A DNA stretch of 64,000 bases, from the NCBI RefSeq assembly GCF_024139115.2, contig NC_085139.1, positions 74,257,203 through 74,321,202 on the forward strand, written 5' to 3'. Every line of letters begins with the position of its first letter. Positions within the stretch are counted from its first letter, which is position 1. The notes below the pieces were generated by a model, which was given only the letters and a program-made list of their open reading frames with translations, made no database searches and was not told the DNA's origin. A program made the translations under genes and the position numbers. This stretch comes from Armigeres subalbatus (taxonomy: Eukaryota; Arthropoda; Insecta; Diptera; Culicidae). This document shows, in pieces, positions 1 to 10,499 of the stretch.

Positions 1-990
1 GTCTCATCTACCAGTTTAACAAACAATTCAATTTGAATTATAGGATAATTCTTTTAAATAGTAGGTTATCGCATTAGTTAGATCAAGTAAAAGAGTAATC
101 ATTTTCCAGGTATAATCTAAAATTTAATGTCTGTCCAAGGAATGTTTTAATTTGATCAATGTCATAGAACAAAAATTTCTTCAGTGCTCAAATAACTGTT
201 TATCCTAGAAACATCTTTCTGTGCTATATTTTCTAAATCTTCAAAATTTTAATTCATGCATTTAAGAAGTAGTGAATACCTTAAATCAAGTAATTAAAGT
301 GATTAGTTTATCCATCAAAAAGAGTGAGTTAAACGCTGAACACATGTAGACATTGTGTACAACAAGAAGCGATTACTTTGTCTCGTATATGACCAGGTGA
401 TCTACATCAGAATGCGTCCATGTATCAAGAAGTACGCAATCAAGGGGGACGAGTACATAATCAAGGCCGAATAAGGTTATATAAACATGCAAGAAAATCC
501 TGTTTTGTTGGAATGTGCCTTAAAGAATGTGAAAATATTTCTAACAGGTGATACAGATTCAATCCGTTATGCTGAATCACGTTAAATTTTTTACGGACCG
601 ATAACAATCCATCACCCGATATCCTTTCGTTTTGCAAATTGCACATAATTTCTTCGGAGCTCTAGCATCAGAATTACTGCTGAGACCATTGACCATTGAA
701 TCACGGATGATTCTACGGATTCAATATGTATCTGAATAAATGCTCGTTCCTTGGGCTTCTGTTACTTCGTCCAAGGCCAGTTTAACTAGACAACTATTTA
801 TTTATTTATTTATTAACTGTTAATTCGACATTATATAAATTCTCAATTATTCTGATGCAGAGATTTGTTTCACTTACAGCTGCGATCAATTCAGTGGCTT
901 GTTTAGAAAATTGATAGTTCATTGGCGAGATTAACAAAAAGGGAGAAAAATATTTAAAAAAAAACCCTGAATTCAACTTAGACAGATATG
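1..990. other. AT-rich intergenic DNA, no gene seen
   Basis: I see no convincing coding signal. The short open frames here lack family resemblance. A short (ATTT)n microsatellite lies at about 792-815, the kind of tail left by some LINEs or SINEs, but I cannot define an element around it. Confidence 0.5.
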
Positions 991-994
991 ATTA

Positions 995-1480
995 TGGGAA
1001 AATATCCAGTATTGATGGATTAGTAGACGTTTCACACGATGTTCTAAATCTTGCTGAAACTTTCTCTACAAAATAATAAATTGTTTCCACTTCCACTATT
1101 TGGTGGAGGTCTTCAGTAGAAAACCAGGGATTAGAATTTAGCATCACCTTCAAAAGCTTATTTTATATCGCTTGTAATCGTCTGAGATGTGATAGGACAC
1201 ACTTTTGCCACATCGGGCAACCATAAAAAGGTCTGAACACACATTTGTAGAAGAAGCTTGTTGGATAACTGGAGGGACGATATATGATGGATAATCGAGT
1301 AAAGCGAGCGTAATAGAACGTCGATTTTTCTATTGCTTGATTAATTTGCCTTTGGACGCATAAATGTCTCATGTCACATTTTAACATTTTTGAGGTTTTG
1401 ATGTTCAACGTCATAATTTGATTCGTATTTTTGAAATATTTTGTCAAAACAGAGGTTTTATTCTAGAAAACTCGAAAAAA
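995..1480 (-). pseudogene. 3' end of a Jockey-clade LINE reverse transcriptase (fragment)
   Basis: Reading the minus strand gives the C-terminal part of a non-LTR pol protein. A stretch containing FRPFYGCPMWQKC and LSHLRRLQAI is followed, after an in-frame stop at the LQAI/NKLLK junction, by NSNPWFSTEDLHQI. This is the same block as the FRPAMLYAVPIW and YSTNELHRI segment of the Juan-like element at 2134-2403, so homology to Jockey RT C-termini is visible inside the window. The reading frame is broken by at least one stop and one shift. An A-rich tract (T-rich on the plus strand near 955-965) may be the old 3' tail. It cannot be functional. Confidence 0.7.
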
Positions 1481-1489
1481 AATGTGAAA

Positions 1490-1900
1490 TCAATTTGTCA
1501 CATTCGAACAAATGGACGCATACTTGTCACACTAAAAAAAGGAGATATAACAATCACACAAAAAGACACATAGCACTACGTAATGTGTCCTGAGGACCGT
1601 CCATAAAATATACCATGCATTTAGGGTCATCTACAATCCACGTGGGTAGTTTAGAAGGATGGCTGGCATTGGCGTTCTAGGGGGGGGGGGTAAATTTTGA
1701 CGTAGGACTACGTCCTTTGCGAAAATAGGGAGGTAATTCTGCGTATTTAATTTTGAGACCTTCACGAAAAATTAAGATTTTCGAGATTTTGGTATCAATC
1801 GATCGACGAACTCTTTGAGATTTTCCCCAACTATTAAAAACAATGGGCTGGCCGTCGCCGTAAGTAGCAGTACTCAAGAGAAATATCCACGCAATGCTCA
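1490..1900. other. Non-coding spacer with a G homopolymer
   Basis: There is no recognisable gene. A run of ten or more G lies at about 1680-1690. Otherwise the stretch is AT-rich DNA between two LINE remnants. Confidence 0.4.
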
Positions 1901-2133
1901 GACTTTTTTTTAACTAATTTTATTTGCTAATTATCTAATACATGCATTCATCTCTTAGACTAGGTGTTCCGTGTCTTCTTAACACTATCATCCTTATTTG
2001 CTATGTCATATTTTTAGTTATTATTAATACATTTCAATTGCCTCTGGCAGTTAGAATTTTTTTCCTCTGGTTCAATTGAACCATGTAGGAATGACAATGT
2101 TTTCAACTTAAACTAATCTTAACCTATTTTATA

Positions 2134-3640
2134 CTAAGGGTACAAGGAGTTAATCGTTGCAATAGAAGATTGCAACGATTTTTGTCTAAAATTGGAAATT
2201 ATTTTGTTGGACATTTGTTGCAATGTCTCAATATTAGAAATTCTATGAAGTTCATTAGTACTATACCACGGAGGCAACTTCAGAATCATTTTCAGAATTT
2301 TATTTTGAATCCTCTGAAGTGCCTTCTTTCTGGTATTGCAGCAACTAGTCCATATTGGCACAGCATACAACATGGCAGGTCTAAAAATTTGTTTGTAAAT
2401 CAAAAGTTTGTTCTTAAGACAAAGTTTTGATTTTCTGTTTATAAGTGGATATAGGCATTTAATATATTTGTTACATTTGGCTTGAAGGCCTTCAATGTGA
2501 TTTTTAAAAGTTAATTTTTGATCTAGCCCTAAGTCCTAAATATTTAGCTTCGCTAGACCAATTAATTGGAACCCCATTCATAGTGACAATATGTCTGCTA
2601 GAAGGTTTCAAATAAGAAGCTCTCGGCTTATGTGGGAAAATTATAAGCTGAGTTTTGGAAGCATTCGGAGAAATTTTCCATTTTTGCAAGTAAGTGGAGA
2701 AAATATCCAAACTTTTTTGCAATCTACTACAAATGACACGAAAGCTTCGCCCTTTGACTGAGAGACCTGTGTCATCTGCAAACAAAGATTTTTGACACCC
2801 TGGTGGTAAATCAGGTAAGTCAGTGCCTTGGGGAACACCAGCTCTCACAGGTAATCTATCAGATTTAGAATTCTGATAGTTTACCTGCAGTGAGCGATCT
2901 GATAAATAATTTTTGATCAGTTTAATAATGTACAGAGGAAAATTAAAATTCATCAATTTTACAATCAAACCTTCATGCCAAACACTGTCAAATGCTTTCT
3001 CTATATCAAGAAGAGCAACTCCAGTCGAATATCCTTCAGATTTGTTGAGCCGAATTAAGTTCGTAACTCTTAATAACTGATGAGTGGTTGAATGCCCATG
3101 GCGAAAACCAAATTGCTCATCAGCAAAAATAGAATTGTCATTAATATGAACCATCATTCTATTTAAAATAATCTTTTCAAACAGTTTGCTTATTGAAGAA
3201 AGCAAACTGATTGGGCGATATCTAGAAGCCTGAGCTGGATTTTTGTCCGGCTTCAAAATTGGAACAACTTTGGCATTTTTCCATTTATCTGGGAAGTATG
3301 CCAATTGAAAACATTTGTTAAATAAATTAACCAAAAAGGATAAAGAGCTGTCAGGAAGTTTTTGATAAGTATGTAGAAAATACCATCATCACCCGGGGCT
3401 TTCATATTTTTAAATTTTCTAGTAATAGATCTCACTTCATCCAAATTAGTTCCCAACGAAGGGTCAAAAACATTATCTTGGTTGAGAATGTCTTCGAAGC
3501 TTCGTGTAACCTGATCCTCAATTGGACTAGTGAGACCTAGACTAAAATTATGGGCACTCTCGAACTGCTGAGCAAGTTTTTGAGCCTTTTCGCCATTTGT
3601 TAATAAAATTTTATTTCCCTCTTTAAGCGCTGGAATTGGC
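2134..3640 (-). pseudogene. Jockey LINE ORF2: reverse transcriptase part
   Basis: This is the RT segment of the Juan-like element. From 3640 downwards the protein shows the thumb-proximal leader (KAPGDDGIFY), RYRPISLLSSISKLFEK, motif A as DIEKAFDSVWH, GVPQGT of motif B, and the catalytic FADDT of motif C near 2775. Between GVPQGT and DLPDLPPG about a dozen residues usual in Jockey proteins are missing, an in-frame deletion. A frameshift near 3330-3450 and another near 2500 break the frame. The C-terminal block runs on to 2134. The catalytic aspartates are kept but the protein is not expressible as one chain. Confidence 0.8.
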
Positions 3641-3749
3641 TTTTGAGGTTTTTTTAAGAATTTTCGTTAATTTCCAAAAGGGTTTCGAACTGGGATCCAA
3701 CTTCGAGACATTATTCTCAAAGTTGGTATTTCTCAGAATAGCGAAACGT

Positions 3750-4190
3750 TTTTGCCTTTCTCGTACAACAAAGTTGTACCGAAAGGCTATCATTTCACTC
3801 CGAAAACGAACTTTTTATAGAAACCTCGGAGACCCAGAGTGTTATATACCAATCGACTCAGGTTGATGAGCTGAGCAAATGTCTGTTTGTCCGTGTGTAT
3901 GTATGTGTGTATGTGTGTGTATGTGTGTGTGTATGTGTGTGTGTATGTGTGTGCACAAAAGCTACGAAAAACATTAGACAACTTTTCATATAGTAATTCT
4001 TAACCGATTTTCTCGCAACAAGTTGCATTCGACAGGGGACAAAACCTAGTTGATCACTATTAAATTATAACGATCGACCGTTGCTTTAAAAAGTTATGAA
4101 GAAAATGGTACATTTAACCATATTAGCATCATAAAAGGTTGGTGAATTGGCTAAATGCGAGAAAGGCAGTATCACTACTCGGTGAATTAA
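3750..4190 (+). mobile_element. MITE, family A, inserted in the Jockey LINE
   Basis: An approximately 440-bp element begins with TTTTTGCCTTTCTCGTACAA and ends with GAGAAAGGCAGTATCACTAC, so the inverted ends share GCCTTTCTC. It contains a (GT/TATG)n microsatellite at about 3895-3952. It separates the endonuclease and RT halves of the Jockey ORF2 frame, which shows it is an insertion. Relatives lie at 17239-18510, 53222-53350 and 59714-60110. It encodes nothing recognisable. Confidence 0.7.
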
Positions 4191-4826
4191 GTTGTGTTTT
4201 TAACTTCATTTTGCAAATCTCGCCAAATAACTTTCAAAGCGGGATCGCGAGTTCTTTGGTATTGCCTTCGCCTCGCATTTTTAAGACGGATCAGTAGCTG
4301 AAGATCGTCGTCAATAATAATGGAGTTGAATTTAATTTCACATTTAGGAATTGCAATGCCTCTGGCTTCGACAATTAAATTTGTCAAAGATACGAGCGCA
4401 TTGTCAATATCACTTTTGGTATCCAAAGGAATATTAACATCAAAATTCCTATCGATATACGTTTTATATAAATCCCAATCAGCTCTATGATAATTAAAAG
4501 TAGAGCTGATTGGATTATAAATGGCTTCTTGTGAGATTTCAAATGTCACAGGAAGGTGATCAGAGTCAAAGTCAGCATGAGTTACCAATTGGCCACACAG
4601 CTGACTTGAATCCGTTAAAACTAAATCAATTGTAGAAGGATTTCGACTGGAAGAAAAACAAGTAGGGCCATTGGGATATTGAATAGTATAATATTCCGCA
4701 GAACAATCATCAAATAAAATTTTGCCGTTGGAATTGCTTTGAGCATTATTCCATGAACGGTGTTTTGCATTGAAGTCACCAATTACGAAGAATTTTGATT
4801 TGTTGCGAGTCAGAATTTGAAGATCA
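4187..4826 (-). pseudogene. Jockey LINE ORF2: C-terminal half of the endonuclease
   Basis: Read on the minus strand from about 4826, this gives NKSKFFVIGDFNAKHRSWNN, then PSTIDLVLTD and SDHLPVTFEI, the conserved catalytic blocks of AP-like endonucleases in non-LTR elements. It continues into the linker ahead of RT and stops at the MITE at 4190. The N-terminal half of the same domain resumes at about 7500-7790, beyond the inserted transposon, so one domain is split by 2.7 kb of foreign DNA. Confidence 0.8.
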
Positions 4827-5156
4827 GCTCACGCTATGTTTAAAGGCAACTATTATGCAAAGTGAATGCACCTCGCATGTTAAGCCGTTAGGTCATAGTT
4901 TTTGACCTCTAGTTTAAGGATCTGTGTCGATTGAAATATTTCGTCGGTGAAAATTTGACTTTTTTACCATTTAAGGGGATATTTTTAACCTAAAAATCTA
5001 TTCTGACTTTTTAAATTTTTTTGAGGTAAGTTATATAAAATCCAGGTACTGCATTTTTTTCCTGATGCTTCAAGGAAAATTTTCATATAAAAACAATTTT
5101 CATATGATGAAAGTAGCAGAAGTTATACTAGAAATACTGTTGATGCCGAACATATA

Positions 5157-5937
5157 TTGCATTTTTCGATAGCGAATTCTTGTGTAACTGCATATTTCAT
5201 ACGTGTCTATCAAAACACCAGCAACCCTGCACCACTTGTTACCATAGAAACAGAATTTAACGCTGGACAGGTCAAGGTAGATGCTCGATTATATTTCAAT
5301 TGTGTTCATAATCATCTACTGGAAGGAGAAGACTATGACACAATTTTAGACAAAACCCTTCCTCCAGCGCTACATTAGCTGGTAGGATTGGTCTTGGTCT
5401 ACCAAATTTTCGGCCCTGTAGCAAAAAAAAACCATCCAGACAAATCTGAAGTCTGGACAGAGGTCAACGCAACTCATCACGCTCAACTTGGATTCACTGG
5501 GCGTTACTGCCGAAGTCTTTTAGTAAAACGCGGTGTTTTGAATGGAAAATATTGCAATGGTTATTACAAGATATTGGAGAGTCTACCACAGGTAGTTGAT
5601 TGCTGTTTAAGTGTAACATTGTTGGACTTCTATTCAGATGCCATACGAGCTTTTTTGTGACAGTTGGTTACCAAGACAGACAGTTACCAATCACCGAAAA
5701 AAATCTTATTTTGAAATTCCATGTTCTTGAATTTTGTGAGCGCATCACAGGGAGGCCTTACAAAGTATACGGAGCAAACAACGGAAGCCATCCACAAAAA
5801 TTTCTATACTATCTAGCAAAACTACAAAATGCCAGAGAACCACGAACAGTATGCAAGTTAACTGTTGTCCTCGGTGGTAGCATATAACAGTGGTCACATA
5901 ATGCAGACGTCCATTGAGGTTCAATCAAGTTTGAAAT
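5157..5937 (+). pseudogene. Transposase-like pseudogene of the long-TIR element, family not recognised
   Basis: One frame runs from the Met at 5157 through a single TAG at about 5376 to a stop at 5660, then goes on with further stops. It contains HPDKSEVWTEVNATHHAQLG, GRYCRSLLVKRGVL and, later, TEQTTEAIHKNFYT and PENHEQYAS. The last block looks like the conserved C-terminal region of some eukaryotic cut-and-paste transposases (an EA-x-H pattern followed by Y and N residues), but I cannot name the superfamily. The position between 312-bp TIRs supports a transposase role. The hairpin MITE begins about 15 bases after the last stop. Confidence 0.45.
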
Positions 5938-5951
5938 ACAGAACATAAATA

Positions 5952-6142
5952 GGGGGAATGACGGCTTTGGCAGGTTTTGTTCTATTATTGGCAGGGGGGT
6001 TTTTTATAACTGACTAGGTTCAAATTTGGCCTAAACATTCTTTGCATATCAAAGAATATTGTGGCCAAATTTCATAAAATTTGGTCGACAAAAACCCCCC
6101 TGCCAATAATAGAACAAAACCTGCCAAAGCCGTCTTTTCCCC
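5952..6142. mobile_element. Hairpin MITE family B, copy 1 (TA target)
   Basis: A 191-bp, almost entirely palindromic element with ends GGGGGAATGACGGCTTTGGC and its inverse. It is flanked by TA on both sides (5950-5951 and 6143-6144), consistent with a TA target-site duplication. Close copies lie at 25893-26082 and 40260-40449. The strand carrying it would fold into one long hairpin. It is nested inside the long-TIR transposon. Confidence 0.85.
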
Positions 6143-6223
6143 TACTACTTTGAACTAGTGCGTAGTTTTAACTTTTTGGTGATTGGAAATGTTAAAGAGT
6201 GATATTATGTTCTTAAATTTAAT

Positions 6224-6490
6224 AATACTTCTTCTTATTGCCATTACATCAACCACTCTGACATATGCCGCCTCGGAGCTTAGTGTTCATTTAGCACTTC
6301 CATAGTTATTAACTGCGAGGTTTCTAGTCCAAATTACCATTTTCCCATTTGTATATCATGAGGATACGATGATACTTTATGCCCAGGGAAGGCGAGAATA
6401 TTTCCTAGACAAGACCGGGAATCGAACTCACCCACGTTTAGCATGGTCTTTCAGTGTAGCAGTGTAACATACCGCACGGCTAAGGAAGTC
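6224..6490 (-). mobile_element. tRNA-derived SINE, Feilai-like, copy 1
   Basis: Read on the minus strand it starts GACTTCCTTAGCCGTGCGG (box A region), has the box B motif GAGTTCGATTCCC, and then a body shared with 52405-52692 (CTTCCCTGGGCAT..AAAGTATCATCG, AACTATGGAAGTGC, AACACTAAGC). The two copies align along the whole body in opposite orientation. The name Feilai is from memory of Aedes SINEs; the tRNA-derived promoter is visible directly. Confidence 0.75.
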
Positions 6491-6864
6491 TCCAGATCTA
6501 TTCATAATAAACCGTAAGAACATTTAAGACTTGCAGTAATTTTAATATAACTTCTACTATTTTCATCATATGAAAAATGTTTTTATATGAAAATATTTAT
6601 TAAAGCATCAGGAAAAAAGTAGTGGTTGGATTTTATATAACTTGATTCAAAAAAATAAAAAAAAAAATCAGAAAAGGTTTTTAGGTTAAAAATATTACCT
6701 TAAATAGTAAAAAAATCAAAATTTCACCGATGAAATATTTTAATCGACACAGATCCTTAAACTAGAGGTCAAAAACTATGATCTAACGGCTTAACATCCG
6801 AGGTGCATTCACTTTGCATAATAGTTGCCTTTAAACATAGCGTGAGTTTTCAACAAATTCTACA

Positions 6865-7280
6865 CGAATTTTAAGCCGTCGAACGGCACCAATATGATCA
6901 AATCCGTAATTGTCCTCATTGGGTTCCCACCAGAACCGGCTCCAGGTTGGCCATCTGAGTGTGACCAAATTCACTTGGAAATATTCGGCATTAGTTCGAA
7001 TCGCTTATTCGAGTAAAACCCCGAAGTTTAAGCCGTCGAACGACACCAATATGATCAAATCCGTAAATGTCCTCATTGGGTTCCCACCGGAACCGGCTCC
7101 AGGTTGGCCACCTGAAGGTGGTCAAACACACTTTAAAGTATAATGCATGAGCTCCTTTTGCTTTTGTGAATGAATTCAATTCATTTGGGTATTTATACGG
7201 TTCCAATATATCCATTTCGGAAGTGTCCACTTTAGGTCCCTACCGGAACCGATATCAAGCAGCCATGTACCCGGAACCAA
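6865..7280. repeat. Tandem repeat, 157-bp unit, about 2.5 copies
   Basis: The block starting AAGCCGTCGAACGGCACC (6873) recurs at 7030 with a few changes, including GGTTCCCACC.GGAACCGGCTC and CAGGTTGGCCA. A decayed third copy is suggested by GTCCCTACCGGAACCG near 7240. It lies directly against the right TIR of the long-TIR transposon, and both together separate the two halves of the Jockey endonuclease. Bases 7280-7495 carry no recognisable feature. Confidence 0.75.
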
Positions 7281-7494
7281 TTGCTGGGTCCTTGAAATCT
7301 CAAATATAACATATGATTGCATTTAGATTCACCATTCATAGATTTTTCATGAACAAAATAATTTTTTCGTGAGTTTCTTGGAAAAATTACATTCTGGGTT
7401 ACCATAGGTACCCCACGGGGTTTTGGCCTCAATCCATTACGAAAATTCACGTCCTCAAGCCATTTCCTGAAAATATATTAAATTTTTGTTCCAA

Positions 7495-7860
7495 CCATGC
7501 CTATTTCGTTAAAATCGGGTGATCATTGACGAAATGAGAGCAAATTGAAAAATAATTTTTAGTCGTTTTCGTCTGCTGGTATCGTGGTATATGTGGTAAT
7601 TTATGTTTGATACGTCTATTAATGACAATGGCGACCCCACCACAGGCGCTGTCAAGACGATCATTTCTGTAGATAAAATAATTTGGATCTCTTTTAATGG
7701 AGAGTCTGGGTTTTAAATAAGTTTCTGTTATAATGGCAATATGCACATTATGAACTGTTAGGAAGTTGAATAATTCATCGTACTTTATACCAACCTGAAC
7801 AGCTTCTGATATGGTATTTGCTTTGAACATTGCATCAATCATGTGATGCAATTGTTCAGT
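7495..7860 (-). pseudogene. Jockey LINE: ORF1 tail fused to N-terminal endonuclease of ORF2
   Basis: The minus-strand frame reads HHMIDAMFKANTISEAVQV (ORF1 C-terminus) and passes at about 7785 straight into KYDELFNFLTVHNVHIAIIT, then ETYLKP and DRLDSACGGVAIVI of the endonuclease. Normally ORF1 ends and ORF2 starts separately, so an internal deletion has fused them. Glu in ITETYLKP is the usual catalytic Glu of the AP-endonuclease fold. The similarity ends at about 7500. Confidence 0.75.
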
Positions 7861-7882
7861 TAAAAATCAAAATCGGAAGCAG

Positions 7883-9111
7883 TCAGTCACCTGAATCGGC
7901 AACATGACCGTTATTTTCCGTTGGGACATGGGTATAAACCTCATTTTGAGAAGAGAAATTTTGTCTACCAGCAGCGATGTTTGCATACGTGGGTACATTC
8001 GAAAAATTGGAATTTACTGAAGTGCTTCCTACCCGTTGACGAGCGGCAAAATTTGTTTGTGAATTGTGGTGGGTATGAATTGCTCGACTGGTAACTGGTT
8101 TCGAAATTTGAGCGTTTGAAAAATGTCTACCCGTCGAATCTGGGATCCGATTGGAATTTCCCGTCATCAATTTTGCACGGGAATTCAAAACTTTTTTGCG
8201 TGAAGGGCATTCCCAGAAATTGGATTTATGATTGCCCCCACAATTTTCACACTTAAATTTATTGGAATCTTCTCTCACAGGACATGCGTCCTTGGCGTGA
8301 GAGGTTCCACCACAAATCATGCATTTAGCATCCATGTGACAATGTTTGGTTCCATGACCCCACTTTTGGCACTTACGGGTGGGGTTTTGGAAATTTCCCC
8401 CAGGCCTGCGGAAATGTTTTCATGTAACACAGCCATGGGACATAATACAGGCCTTTTCCAACTTTTCATATTATTTGGTTCACTTTTGTTAAAATGAGCT
8501 AAATAAAATTCTTGAGAAATGCCGCTCTGTGAAGTACCAGAGTGGGATTTCTTTTTCATCTTAATTACTTGGACTGGGGAAAATCCAAGTAAGTTATAAA
8601 TTTCAATTTGAATCTCATCCAGTGATTTATCATCACTGGGAGCTTCAAGACGACTTTGAACAATCGCTCAGTTTTGTCGTCGTATGTGAAGAATTTATGG
8701 CGCTTCTCAGTGAAATACTGAAGAAGACGTTTGCGATCGTCAAAGGATCCCGGCAAAACGCGGCAGTCACCCTTCCTAGCAATCTGAAATGAAACCTTGA
8801 TCCCCTGAAGGTTACTCAAAATCTCATTCCGGAAGCCAGAAAACTCGGCAACAGATACCATAATTGGCGGAATCCTTTGCTTTTTCGCATGAATCGAATC
8901 ACCTGAGCTAGAGGTATATTCGATTTGCTCAATTTCATCATTAATCAAATCGAACTGATTGCTCAGTTCGATTGGAGAAGAATTATTTCCGATATTAGAG
9001 TTAGATTCTATTTTTTCCGCGCTTTGGCAAAACGGTCTTGAAACCTTGTTTCTTTGAAGGAAGTGGAGAATTCAGAGACTCCCCCTTCCTCTTGTTTTTA
9101 TTAATGCTCAT
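7883..9111 (-). pseudogene. Jockey LINE ORF1 (gag-like, zinc knuckles), frameshifted
   Basis: ORF1 begins at the ATG at 9111 (MSINKNKRKGESLNS), a lysine-rich leader. It shifts frame near 9010, continues through 8948-8565 (VSVAEFSGFRNEILSNLQGI, RNA-binding-like middle), is disturbed at 8320-8560, and ends with CCHC knuckles at 8335-8220 (CMICGGTSHAKDAC, CENCGGNHKSNFWEC). Retrotransposon nucleocapsid-type proteins of Jockey elements bind their own RNA; this copy is broken by at least two shifts. Confidence 0.75.
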
Positions 9112-9453
9112 TGCTGAGCGTGGAGACGTGACCTTCTAAGAGGTTTTTTCCCAGAACGGTGTCCCTACAGGATTACCACCGCTTGTCGGAATTTTACTTC
9201 CGCAAACGGGTCCAACGTAAAACGAAGGCACAGGTCCTTGCAAAGATCGTAACGGGATCAGTGGGTACAAATAGCGCTAAGAAGCACCGTTGAAATCAAT
9301 AGCCTATTCAGATTACGCCATTAGTGACATAATAATTGGCGTTTCAGGGTAAATACGCTTTATGATGTCATTATTTACGTAATATTCCATACATTTTGCG
9401 CTGTCAAAAGATACCCGCTAAAAAGAGTCATAAACAATTTATTACGAACAATT

Positions 9454-9684
9454 CAAGACAAAATTTTCAAAACGACTTATCTGCTTTTGTAAACAAAGAT
9501 TCAAACGACGATTTGACGAATCTGATAGCTCTCCCACGCAAACCAACACCATCAACAGGTAGCGGAATCCTTCACTTACCTATTGATGGTTTTGGTTTGC
9601 GTGGGAGGGCTATCATATTCGTCAAATCGTCGTTGGAATCTTTGTTTACAAAAGCAGATAAGTCGTTTTGAAAATTTTGTCTTG
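9454..9684. mobile_element. Palindromic MITE family C, copy 1
   Basis: A 231-bp element whose halves are inverted copies, starting CAAGACAAAATTTTCAAAAC and ending with the complement. It is flanked by AATT on each side (9450-9453, 9685-9688). The second copy at 51324-51554 is flanked by ATAT, so a 4-bp A/T target duplication fits both. It contains no gene; the short open frame across it is a by-product of the palindrome. Confidence 0.85.
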
Positions 9685-9747
9685 AATTATTACGAGAGAG
9701 CTTTCGTTCTAACTGGGATGCAGGGAGAAATTCAACAAAACAAAACT

Positions 9748-10493
9748 GACAACACGCTTAAAATCAATAACACAGAGATGTGTTTGCATCACACAAAACG
9801 GACCTAATGGAACGTACACACGGTCAAGCAGTTCGACCAACATTGACTCCACCTCCCGTTTATTCAAACATTCATTAATTTTTATCAACACCGACACGAA
9901 CAATCAATTTATTCGACCAACAATATCACACACGAACGACCGAAGCACCAACTCGAGCACCAACCATCAAAAAATATATGGGGGTTTGTGCAACTTCACT
10001 ACAAATGCTCAAACATGTTCGGCGAACCTTGACTCCACCCCCGACAACTCAAACCAAAATCAAACCGTTTTAATTTTTTCCAACTGAGCCGCCAACTGTC
10101 AAATGGTTGTTCGAACAACTTCACACACGTTCAAACAAAGCAGCAACCGAAGCGATTTCTTGGGGGCGGAGTCAATGTTCGTCAAACTGCTTGACTGGTG
10201 TGTACGTTGCATAATGCGGAACATCCCCTAGATGAGCGATAGTTACACAGCCACAAAAATAGCTCGTGTGGTTTTATTGAAACTTGGATTTCAATATTTT
10301 CAACAGTATTTGGTTCCTCATGAAACAAGGAATCTGTACAAACGTTTACATGTTGAAAAGGACCGTTATCACGACCGTACGAGGCATTTTTGTGCTTGTG
10401 TAACTGTCGCTCATCTAGGGGATGTTTCACATTAGGTCCGTTTTGTGTGATGCAAACACATCTCTGTGTTATTGATTCTAAGCGTGAAGCGTC
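9748..10493. mobile_element. Palindromic MITE family D, split by a nested MITE in its left arm
   Basis: The left arm (9748-9807, resuming at 10212-10260) and right arm (about 10385-10493) are inverted copies: CACGCTTA.AATCAATAACAC, ACAAAACGGACCTAATG and AACATCCCCTAGATGAGCG all recur inverted. Removing 9808-10214 restores a continuous arm across ...GGACCTAA/TGCGGAACATC..., matching the unbroken right arm. This dates the family D insertion before the nested one. Confidence 0.8.
9808..10211. mobile_element. MITE with roughly 45-bp TIRs, TAA target duplication (Harbinger-like)
   Basis: The ends are TGGAACGTACACACGGTCAA and the complement of TGCAACGTACACACCAGTCA, with further matches through the segment ATTGACTCC. 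The element is flanked by TAA on both sides (9805-9807 and 10212-10214). A 3-bp TWA target duplication is characteristic of PIF/Harbinger elements, so this is probably a non-autonomous member. It lies inside the left arm of the family D MITE. Confidence 0.75.
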
Positions 10494-10499
10494 ACGCTC

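Larger units (their letters stand above)
4828..6846 (+). mobile_element. DNA transposon with 312-bp terminal inverted repeats
   Basis: The first 312 bases (4828-5139) and the last 313 (6534-6846) are inverted copies of each other with scattered mismatches, beginning CTCACGCTATGTTTAAAGGC. The interior holds a decayed transposase-like frame (5157-5937), a hairpin MITE (5952-6142) and a tRNA-derived SINE (6224-6490). The element sits inside the endonuclease domain of the Jockey LINE. I see no clear target-site duplication. TIRs this long recall Mutator-like or related elements, but I do not recognise the family. It is probably immobile because of stops in the ORF and the nested inserts. Confidence 0.75.
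1905..9290 (-). mobile_element. Juan-like Jockey-clade LINE, nearly full span but multiply interrupted
   Basis: A non-LTR retrotransposon lies on the minus strand. Its 5' end is near 9290 (approximate), ORF1 starts at 9111, ORF2 ends near 2134, and the 3' A tail is seen as a T run near 1903-1911. Once the inserts are removed, the order gag-like ORF1, AP-endonuclease, reverse transcriptase is normal for Jockey. It is broken by a MITE (about 3750-4190), by the long-TIR transposon (4828-6846) and by a tandem-repeat block (about 6865-7490). There are also frameshifts, an ORF1/ORF2 fusion near 7785 and a small deletion in RT. Assignment to Juan rests on overall protein similarity recalled from mosquito elements, not on a search. 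Confidence 0.8.
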
